This document shows, piece after piece, positions 56,279 through 64,000 of a stretch of DNA of 64,000 bases. Numbering within the stretch: position 1 is the stretch's first letter; each line of letters starts with the position of its first letter. The notes beneath the pieces were generated by a model. The model saw only the letters and a program-made list of their open reading frames with translations, had not been told where the DNA came from and made no database searches. The stretch comes from Gamarada debralockiae (Eukaryota; Ascomycota; Leotiomycetes; Helotiales; Hyphodiscaceae): positions 184,638 through 248,637 of the forward strand of contig NXFV01001251.1 in assembly GCA_002803225.1 (NCBI GenBank). Reading direction: 5' to 3'. The position numbers were made by a program, and so were the translations under genes.

Positions 56279-56452
56279 TAGCAATTCTGCAACCCTCCAA
56301 ACATTCCGTCATAACCATTCATAGCAATATGTGCAACCTCCAAACATTCCGTCATAAAACTTGCAGCAATACATGCAACCTCAATCATAGCAATATGTGC
56401 AACCTCCAAACATTCCGTCATAAAACTTGTAGCAATGCATGCAACCTCAATC
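56279..56452. repeat. 66-bp tandem repeat, about 2.6 copies
   Basis: Units start ATAGCAATATGTGCAACCTC at 56321 and 56387; a partial, diverged unit precedes at 56279. Each unit itself contains two related halves (GCAACCTC twice). It lies just beyond the 3' end of the fusion gene. Confidence 0.8.
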
Positions 56453-56498
56453 ATTCCAGCATAACAGCCACTCCCCTTCCTTCAAACCCAGCTTATGC

Positions 56499-58713
56499 CT
56501 AGATATACTCGAATAGCTTCAGTATCATCAATCGAAGCTTCTTTGTATCAATCAACGCTCTATGATGGCCCTTCAAATCCTCTTCAGGATAAAAGATTTC
56601 AAAGCACAACTCTAATGCCCACGTCACAAAGCCCGGCATAATAGTTCGCCAGGCCATAATTGCTCGCAACCATCCGTGTTGGGGTGGCATATTAATGGCT
56701 ATACCCTCGAGAGCATAATGGAGAGCGTAGAAATCGGCGAAATTGAGGGACCACTCAATCATTGTACTTTCCGCCGTGATACCAAGTCGCTGGAGTTTTG
56801 ATGCTAACTCTTCCAAAGTAATGCCATCCGTCATCGTTGTCGCACATGCAGGGTCCCATGGGTCCATCTCATACACTTTTCTCACACTGTGTCGGTATAT
56901 CGGATAATCGTGCAGCGAGTATAACTCTTCTATCGTAATGCTATGATTTATGCGAGTATTTAATAGCACATTGCCATGGAGGTCGAGGATCGCAACTTCG
57001 AAAAGCATAACTCTAGGCGGAGCGTCGTCGTCTTCAGGAGATAGATAGCAATACTCGGTGTCGATAAAGAAGGTCCCGTGAGGATTCGTGGCATAACCTT
57101 TGTATTCCCTTCGCAAGTTGCGCCATGACTTCTCAATATCAAATGACCCCTTCGTTGCGATAACTTTGGCCAAGAACTGATTGACACCTTCCGCCGTTGT
57201 TATGCCGTACCCAGGAAGCTTTTTCTTCTTGGCAGGGGCATTTGTCATAATTCCCCGCAACCTTCTTTTCCGGCTGGCTTTCCGATTGGACTCTGACATT
57301 ATTAGCCTAATAACGGAAAGGATAAAAGATGACAACTTTACCTGCGTGATTCTTGCAGTAGATTCCTAGATGACTTTTATGCCTGCAGGCACCGTAACGA
57401 CAGAGTGGATGGCCATTCTCATCAGTACGACTGGCTTGAATCCATGCCCAAACCCGTTTCTCCAACCTTAAACAATCTGCGCATAACGGTCGCCAATAAA
57501 TTCCATCTGCTCTCTTCGCTGGCGAAGCACAATTATCAATGCTCATAACTGCTTGGTTCTCACACAGGATGAGCCCGTGCCTCCAAGATACTCCAGGACA
57601 TTCCATCTTTATGTCTTCCCAAGGACATATCTCAATGTCCAGTCTTTTCATCACAGCGAGGGTCTTGTCTCGCTGAGTTATGCCGGGCTCGGAATCTGCT
57701 CCGTCTTCTTCCAAGTGGACGTCTTCTTCAATTGTGTCCCTAGCACCATGCTCAACCTCAGCACCATGCTCATCGTCACCAAATCCGGGGCTCTTTATGC
57801 CCTTGAGCACCTCATCAACCCACGCTGTATAAGTAGAGAATGTTCGTAGTGGGTTGGGAGTTATGCCGGGATGATTCGAGTTGCGAATATAGCGACCACC
57901 AGTATAAGAAGATTCTGGATTCCGATTGGGATTGTCGGGGCATGTTGGTGTATGGTGGCTTAGGTCTTGGAACTTCCAATGGCAGAATTCGCACTCTTCA
58001 GGAGGATCACGATTGGGATTATCTGGACATATTCGTATGTGGTGCCTCACACCTCCGACGAAATCTTTATGGCAGAATTTGCATTCGACAGGAGCCTTTC
58101 GATTAGGATTTTCTGGACATAGTGACGTGTGTGCAAACAAACGTTGAAAATCCTTATGGCAGAATTCGCATTTTGCTGGGGCATCTCGATTAGGATTATC
58201 TGGACAGTGCGGCGTATGTTTGCTCAAGCGTTGGAAATCCTTATGACAGAATTCGCATGTTCCTGAAACTCGATCTGGATTGTCGGGGCATGTTGGTGTA
58301 TGGTGGCTTATGTCCCGGAACTCCTCATGGCAGAATTCGCATTCAACAGGAGCATTTCGATTAGGATTGCCTCGACAGTTTGGTTTATGTTGGCATAAGT
58401 CTTTGAACTCCTTATAGCAGAACTCGCATGTTTCCAAAACTCGATCTGGATTGTCGGGGCATTTTGACTCATGTCGGGACAAGCGTTCGAACTCCTCATG
58501 GCAGAATTTGCATTCTTTTGAAACTCGAATATAGGTACTGTTAGGATTGTCTGGACATTTCGGCGTATGTGATTTCAGGCGTTTGAACTCCTGATGGCAG
58601 AATTCGCATCGTCCTGAAGGTCGATCTGGATTGTTTGGGCATGTTGGCTCATGTCGGGACAATCGTTCTACCTTCTTACGGCAGAATTTGCATCGAGGGC
58701 GTCCCTTCGGCAT
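56499..58713 (-). CDS. Nine-finger C2HC protein fused to a DEDDh-type exonuclease domain
   Basis: Two exons: 58713-57342 and 57292-56499, joined by a 49-nt intron (donor GTAAAG, acceptor TCAG, branch-like GCTAAT), giving 721 residues. The splice removes the first exon's stop and an internal ATG, and the frame on both sides continues without a gap. Residues ~8-285 are nine tandem fingers of ~28-32 residues, each Cys-x2-Cys-x9/10-His-x3-Cys followed by a Pro-rich linker; examples are 'CEFCHKDFQRLSKHTPHC' and 'CKFCRKKVERLSRHEPTC'. An acidic linker follows, then a Cys/His-rich domain (~375-460; 'YWRPLCADCLRLEKRVW', 'CRYGACRHKSHLGIYCKNH'). The C-terminal ~200 residues show exonuclease motifs: 'GTFFIDTEYCYL' (Asp-x-Glu), 'WSLNFADFYALHY' (candidate second Asp) and 'HHRALIDTKKLRLM' (His-x4-Asp), the DEDDh pattern of RNase H-fold 3'-5' exonucleases. 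Role unknown; nucleic-acid processing is inferred. An unspliced transcript would give two separate proteins. Confidence 0.7.
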
Positions 58714-59392
58714 GTCGGAGTAGGTATAATCCAGACATGAGTTGATGTTGGAGTGATGCGAGGTGGACGTGTGGAGTTTAGAAGTCGACGACAGAGAGCG
58801 AAGAAAGTACACAAGACTCACTGCTCAAAATGTAAGGAACACCCCCAACGCAGTTATGCTCCATTCTCGATCTTTCGATTGAGATGTAAAGAACTTGGAA
58901 ACATATCTATAAGAAAGATCTAACAGTGTCAAAAAATCCCCTCATAACTAGGAGCTATAAATTTGTGAGCAAGTACTTCCAACTTCCTCGACATCACCCG
59001 CTTCAACTTTTACTTCAACTTCCCAACTCCCTAACGTCCATCACATAAATACTTCCACTCTCAAGTTCTTCCACCCTTCAACCATCTTCAATACAACATA
59101 AACTTTTCGATACCCTCAACCTCATATCTAGCTTGCATCACCATAACACAACCTCACCATCAACACCAAATCAGCATAAAAACCCTTATCAACCCACACA
59201 CATTGTTCACTAAAGGTGATCATATCTTCAATAGTAAGTTATACCTGACAGGCCACTGTTTTGCATCATTCTGACTCGGTTTTCAGTGTCTGCTCCTCAA
59301 GTTCAGACTGGTAAATTATGCCCAGCCTTAGTCGAAAGTGAGAGATGTTGATATAATATTTAGCGGCTTCCAATGTCACTGAAGGTGCTTTC
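58714..59392. other. Divergent intergenic region
   Basis: Between the fusion gene (minus) and the 166-aa gene (plus). Strongly C/T- and A-rich (about 58980-59230), as in fungal leader regions. The sequence just before 59393 has a GTAAGT (59233) and a TTTCAG (59279-59284) that could form a 5' UTR intron. Confidence 0.45.
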
Positions 59393-59943
59393 ATGATCTC
59401 GAGTTATACCGGCTCGCGCACCGTTGTTCTTAAAAAGAGCGAACTCCCTTCTCAAGAACGCATTGACTATCTCACCAACACCTACCTCAAGGACCCCAAC
59501 TATGGAGGTGATCGGGAGACGAAGAATGCGGTCAATTATGCCATATGGCAATTTGGACCTGCTGCTTTGAAGAAGCGTATGTTCGGTTCCCTTGGCCCTG
59601 AGCTGCTGGATCGAACCAATGGTGCTGGCCGCAAGCACAGCCGAACCAAGGGCAATGGCATAACTATTAAAGTATGTCCTCCAGCTTCCTAAGTCTTCAT
59701 ATCGCTAACTCTTATGTTCAGAAGGTCGCCTCGAACATCATAAACAACTATCAGAAGAAAGCTCAGGCTGCTAAGCGCCAGCTCCCAATCATCCTCGAAA
59801 TCTACGGCTGCATCCCGTCCAGAAGATTCGCTGAGAAGATGGTCGATGCTATTTATGCCCGGTTGAACGACAAGGCTGAGGAGGACCATGACTCTCTGGA
59901 TCTCAATGGCTTGGAATACAAACCCTTTGCGGTCACCTACTAG
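59393..59943 (+). CDS. Orphan 166-residue protein
   Basis: Two exons: 59393-59671 and 59722-59943, with a 50-nt GTATGT..CAG intron and a perfect GCTAACT branch point. I do not recognise the family. The product is mixed helical: 'LPSQERIDYLTNTYLKDP', 'AVNYAIWQFGPAALKKRM', a basic 'NGAGRKHSRTKGNG', then 'SNIINNYQKKAQAAKRQLP', 'EIYGCIPSRRFAEKMVDA' and 'LNGLEYKPFAVTY'. No signal peptide or membrane helix. The clean intron and continuous frame indicate a functional gene. It lies in the block between the permuted inverted repeats. Confidence 0.6.
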
Positions 59944-60235
59944 GCTGCCAGGCATAACTCCTTCTCTGATCTACGCATATCTTCACGGTTATTTCTCACT
60001 GGTCTAAAGTCTCTCTGATGAGCACATGGCATAAATGGGGTGTATTTTTTTTTTTTTTTTTGAGTTATCTGGGGATGGAGCGTTGAACTTTGCTGCTTGC
60101 CACTATGGGCATAAAGGGGAGGGGTTTCATCATCTGGGTTGAGATCTTAATTTGCGTTTTCTCGCGTGGGTGTACATTATTTGGCCAGCGATAGGGCGCT
60201 GAGTCGGCCACACTGGCATAACCAATAAAAGCTAG
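59944..60235. other. Intergenic with a T17 run
   Basis: A run of 17 T lies at 60045-60061, just past the orphan gene. Otherwise nothing recognised up to the truncation point of the GH3 fragment. Confidence 0.5.
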
Positions 60236-61459
60236 AAATGCTCTGCACTCAACGCAACACCTGATTCTGCTCTTCAAAGCCAAGCGATTGCAGATGGCTC
60301 AAGATACGAGAGCATTCTTGACAATTACCAAACTTCCCAGATTGAAGCCTTGGTGTCCCAGGCCGATGCTACTACGATTGTTTTCGTCAACGCAGACTCT
60401 GGAGAAGGTTATATTAGTGTTGATGGAAACGAGGGTGACCGCAACAATCTCACCCTTTGGCATTCTGGCGACGACTTGATCAAGAACGTTTCTGCTCTGT
60501 GCAACAATACCATCGTTGTCATCCACTCTACCGGTCCAACTCTTCTCACTGAGTGGTACGACAGCCCAAACGTTACAGCCATCCTTTGGGCTGGAGTCCC
60601 AGGTCAGGAGAGCGGGAACAGTATCACAGACGTCTTGTACGGAAAAGTCAACCCAGCGGCCCGTACACCATTCACCTGGGGACCAACCCGCGAGAGTTAC
60701 GGCACAGACGTTCTCTATACCCCCAACAACGGCCAGGGCGCACCCCAAGATGACTTCATTGAGGGGGTATTCATCGACTACCGCGCATTCGATGCACAAA
60801 ACATCACCCCAATCTACGAGTTCGGATTCGGTCTTTCGTACACGACATTCGAATACTCCAATCTGACCATCACCAAAGCTGGAGCTGGCAACTACACACC
60901 AACCACGGGAATGACCTCTGCTGCTCCAGTTCTTGGCAACTACTCTACGAACCTGGCTGACTACCTCTTCCCTAACGCAAGCTTCCCCCACATCTGGCAA
61001 TACATCTACCCATACGTGAACACAACCGATGCAAAGGCCGCATCAGCCGATCCCAACTATGGCCAAACAGCTGCAGAATTCTTGCCTCCCCACGCAACTG
61101 ACGGATCGCCTCAACCACTTCTCGCGGCTGGCGGCGCCCCAGGAGGTAATCCAGAGCTTTGGGATGTGCTGTACACCGTCACAGCAACAATTAAGAACAC
61201 CGGGACAGTCAACGGCGAAGAGGTACCTCAGCTATACGTCTCACTCGGCGGGCCTAATGATCCTAATAAGATATTGCGAGGATTCGATCGTTTAAGCATT
61301 GATGCTGGCGAATCAGCTACTTTCTCGGCGGATATCTTGAGGAGAGACATCAGTAACTGGGATACTGTGGCTCAGAACTGGGTTATTAGTGATTTCACCA
61401 AGACGGTGTATGTAGGGTCGAGTTCGAGGAACTTGCCTCTAAGTATGAGCTTGAGTTGA
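60236..61459 (+). pseudogene. GH3 beta-glucosidase, 5'-truncated
   Basis: An uninterrupted frame of about 407 codons from just after TAG (60233-60235) to TGA (61457-61459) encodes the C-terminal part of a secreted GH3 beta-glucosidase. It shows 'TIVFVNADSGEGYISVDGNE', 'IVVIHSTGPTLLTEWYDSP', 'NVTAILWAGVPGQESGNSI', 'YEFGFGLSYTTFEYSNL' and the fibronectin-III-like tail ('TATIKNTGTVNGEEVPQLYV'). Many Asn-x-Ser/Thr sites fit a secreted enzyme. The N-terminal TIM-barrel domain, which carries the catalytic nucleophile Asp, and the signal peptide are absent, and no ATG stands near the break. Nothing resembling the missing half lies upstream. The rest of the frame is undamaged, so the truncation is recent or the fragment is kept by other means. 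Confidence 0.75.
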
Positions 61460-62072
61460 GGTGGGTAATGGGTGAGGTGGGAGACCTCGAAGGCTCGTAG
61501 GGAGCTGGATTGCACTCGTCAGGAGAATAAACTGCCACTCATGAATTATCAATATACATATATACAAGGGATTGATTAATGATTAGGATGAAGGGGTCTT
61601 AGAATGAATAAAAGTAATTATTACCCTTCATACCACTTGACATTTCTGTAGCATTTCTTTTTCATCCCATGGATATTTGCAGGGTTTTCAGATCGTCTTC
61701 AATGTCCTGATTGAAAAAGGTTGGTTTAATTTATGCAATTCAGAATTGCCATTTTTCATTACCTCCAGAGTCCTATTGCCATCCCACTCTTCGTCAAACT
61801 TCGGGACTCCGCAGGCTCAACCTGGAGAACTTAGTGGGCGGATATCAATAGATGACGATAGAGTTCCCATCCACTTGGACTTCCACCGGAAATCCAACCT
61901 CGCAAAGGAAGCTCAATTGCCCCTGATCTTTCGCAAACTTTCATCTTATTAATATCTGTAGTCATAATAAAACACCGCCTCCTTTTGAAATCCCTCCCAA
62001 TGCGATGCGTTTCAAATGCAGGCTTATACCTGATCCCATCTATTCTGTACTCTCACATCCAAGCTCAAAGGT
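61460..62072. other. Intergenic between GH3 fragment and ERG24
   Basis: Contains the second copy of the permuted inverted repeat and AT-rich sequence. ERG24 ends at 62073. No gene seen. Confidence 0.5.
61690..61891 (+). repeat. Permuted inverted repeat, copy 2
   Basis: Segment Y (61690 to about 61780) followed by segment X (about 61783-61891), inverted and in swapped order relative to copy 1 at 55937-56138. Recognisable anchors include GAAAAAGGTTGGTTTAATTT in Y and CTCAACCTGGAGAACTTAGT in X. Confidence 0.75.
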
Positions 62073-63664
62073 TTAGTAAATCCCCGGAATAATCCTATAC
62101 CTCACGATCTCCCGATATCTCTTCCAATCATCCCCATATTTACGAATACACTTCTCCTCATCCCTCATCTCCCGATGAATGAGCAAGATGCCGAAATACA
62201 CGACATAGAAGTACGTGACAATCATTCCCCATCCCCTCGCCGCACCCTGCACTACCTCTGTATGCGTCGATGGTCCAGAATACACGAACGATCCATTAGC
62301 CGCAGAGTGGCCGCTCATAGGCGCAACAGAGCTGTGGTTGGCGAGATATCCCGCAATACCGGTTGGCAGACAGTATGACCATGCCATAATCCAGTCTCCA
62401 GTATAGTTGATATGGCGAGCAACTCCCCACCATCCGGAAATCAACAACTTGGAGCCTGACTTCGTCTCCATATATTTCAAGTGTGCCACGCGAGGATCCT
62501 TGGGGTTGTTTCTAAAGCGGTTCTTCTCGTTGTTGGCTCCGCGGAAAATGAGGTATCCCGTAACCAACACGGCGAGAACGCCAGCCGTACCCAAGATGCC
62601 CAGAGAGAGGGGGTATACGGCTAGGTAACGGGCTTGGAGAGAGTAGATGAAGGGAACCCAGACCAAATCTCCAAATGCAAGCATGAAGCCGAATCCATCA
62701 GTTGTGATATCCATCGTTGTCAGGAGCGCGGATTCCATCCAATATGAATCCAACACATACAGGGTCTGGAAGCCGGTGATGAGCGCAATGCTATCCGTAA
62801 TATATCCATAGTTCTTGTATTGGCGTGCAACGAATGCGAAATCGAGGAGGATCCATCCCATGAGACCTGGGCGCAATTCGCAGAATTCTTTGATGTCGAT
62901 TTCGCCAAACAAGGGGATTGTGACGCGTGGGTTGAGCTCGCGGCCGATAAACCAGTCATATAACATGTTTCCTGAATGTCCTCCAGCTGCCAGCTCGCGC
63001 TTCTCGGCATTACCTGGCTTCACGCTGAAGCTGCGCACGTATACGAATACTGCGAGGGCGTATGCAATCATTATGTTGGCCGTGAGGATTTGGAGGTAAT
63101 TGTCGTATATGAAAGTCCAGACGGGGAAATCGGCACCTTGGGCGATGGTGCCGGCTGCGCAGATAGTGAAGGTGACCATTGTAGAAGACCATGCTGCAGA
63201 TAGTTAGCGTTGATTACAGAATCAGAGCATTAGAACGTACTGTTGAACTTGTACTTGAGCTTGCCTCCAGATGCAAGCTCCGTACCCTCAACTTCTTGTC
63301 CTGGCAACACTCTGTGTAGTACAAGAGAAAGCAGGTAGTATCCCAACACCTTTGCAGATACATCCCAGCTTGCCAGGCCCCAGATTCCGTCTGCGGGCCA
63401 TCCAACTTCTCGTTTCAAAGTCTCGAGTGTTAGGGTCGAGGGGGAGAGGATGGAGGGGACTGGACAGCCTGAAATATCGTTGCAGAGGAAGGTGGCGAGG
63501 TAGCAGACAATTGGCAGACCGAAGGATATCCCAAATGCGCCCAATCTATCAATAATCAGCATAGATTCAATCAATTGAACATCGCAGACTTACGGTCCTC
63601 CAAATTCATAGCCATGGGCTTCCGCAGGCTTGGCCTTAATTTCTTTTGAATTTTTGGAAGCCAT
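62073..63664 (-). CDS. ERG24: Delta(14)-sterol reductase (C-14 sterol reductase)
   Basis: Three exons: 63664-63594, 63545-63241 and 63193-62073, giving 498 residues, the usual length. The enzyme reduces the C14-C15 double bond with NADPH after lanosterol demethylation in the ergosterol pathway of the ER; it is a target of morpholine fungicides. Family features: 'YEFGGPLGAFGISFGLP' at the N-terminus, about eight to ten membrane helices, 'FCELRPGLMGWILLDFAF', 'LLISGWWGVARHINYTGDW' (NADPH/sterol region) and the C-terminal 'YREIVRYRIIPGIY'. Both introns have canonical ends and preserve the frame. An upstream in-frame ATG at 63847 would add 61 residues without family similarity, so I start at 63664. 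Confidence 0.95.
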
Positions 63665-64000
63665 CCTGAAAGAATTGCCAATTGAATCGATCTGATAGAT
63701 ATAGAATCGAGATTTAATGGTCCATACCTGACGTGGCCCTTTAATAGGAGTTTCAGGTCGCGCTGCTCGGTATTGACTTTTCTGTTTTTTTGGTGGCACC
63801 ACTCGGATTGAAAGATCCCGTACGCGGGTGATGACTTCAATCTGCATGTTTTCGGCAAGTGCTCTGTGGCTGAGCGATGAAAAGGGGCAGGTGGCCCGTG
63901 CGGGTTCCTGAATCGAGTATGCAGTCGGCGAAGGCGAGCTCTTCGTCTAAGAAAAAAGTGGCCCGTGCCTCCCAAAACTACTTCCTACTTTCAGACTCGA
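63665..64000. other. Promoter region of ERG24
   Basis: Upstream sequence of ERG24 to the window edge. An ATCACCCGCG (minus strand, about 63826-63837) and a short T-run are present; I cannot assign a regulator. Confidence 0.35.

Noticed and set aside
56499..57299. Separate exonuclease-like gene starting at the ATG at 57299
   Set aside because: That ATG lies inside the predicted 49-nt intron, and the frame joins exactly to the finger exon upstream. A two-gene model is kept only as an alternative.
60045..60061. T17 run as a retroposon tail for the truncated GH3 gene
   Set aside because: A retroposed copy would carry poly-A at the 3' end of the sense strand; the run lies upstream of the GH3 fragment, beside another gene's 3' end.
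63820..63840. Sterol regulatory element upstream of ERG24
   Set aside because: The ATCACCCGCG sequence only partly fits the known pattern and stands alone.
1..64000. CRISPR arrays, bacterial operons, rRNA or tRNA genes, or a secondary-metabolite cluster
   Set aside because: None is visible. The genome is eukaryotic, gene order is mixed in function, and I found no tRNA-like A/B boxes with cloverleaf potential by eye; a covariance-model scan would settle the tRNA question.

Overview
The window is nuclear DNA of a filamentous ascomycete. Nearly every conserved gene has short (about 45-170 nt) GT-AG introns, the splice sites and branch points are fungal in type, and the gene content is fungal (Ku80, TOP3, TIM17, DPM2, CWC22, Stb3-like, ERG24). 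2EXR-domain proteins, an ankyrin protein, CFEM modules and many decayed accessory genes point to Pezizomycotina, most likely Leotiomycetes/Helotiales; the class is an inference.

Layout. 0-4.2 kb: 3' part of an ankyrin gene, a secreted-protein pseudogene and a 17-bp minisatellite. 4.2-19.4 kb: mostly housekeeping genes. These are Ku80 (minus) divergent from a TMEM205-like gene (plus), two 2EXR genes, a Stb3-like regulator, TOP3 (minus) divergent from a DUF1295 membrane protein (plus), and a small Ser/Thr-rich protein. 19.4-29 kb: an accessory stretch with a dispersed repeat, a membrane-protein pseudogene with two in-frame TGA codons, a small orphan frame, an intact GC-rich Crypton-type tyrosine-recombinase element, and two decayed genes, one of them a tandem zinc-module array. 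29.2-30.0 kb: TIM17 with an 8-nt microexon. 30-32.5 kb: clustered copies of the dispersed repeat. 32.5-45 kb: housekeeping again (BCAS3-like, DPM2 divergent from CWC22, a zinc/coiled-coil protein, a 70-aa membrane protein). 45.8-51.5 kb: three broken genes (Ulp1-like protease, double-CFEM protein, short-chain dehydrogenase). 52.3-55.9 kb: two disordered proteins. 56.2-61.7 kb: an accessory block between two inverted, circularly permuted copies of a ~200-bp repeat. It holds a nine-finger/exonuclease fusion gene, an orphan 166-aa gene and a 5'-truncated GH3 beta-glucosidase. 62.1-63.7 kb: ERG24.

The housekeeping genes cover DNA repair and topology (Ku80, TOP3), splicing (CWC22), mitochondrial import (TIM17), ER glycosylation (DPM2) and sterol synthesis (ERG24). 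They form no pathway cluster. The most notable items are the predicted fusion of nine C2HC fingers, a Cys-rich domain and a DEDDh nuclease, spliced from two adjacent reading frames; the inverted-repeat-bounded block around it; the intact Crypton among decayed genes; the TIM17 microexon; and a recurring decay pattern in which the clearest nonsense codons are each explained by one C-to-T change, as expected of repeat-induced point mutation or deamination. All exon boundaries were read by eye from reading frame, splice consensus and remembered family conservation; no alignment or transcript was available.
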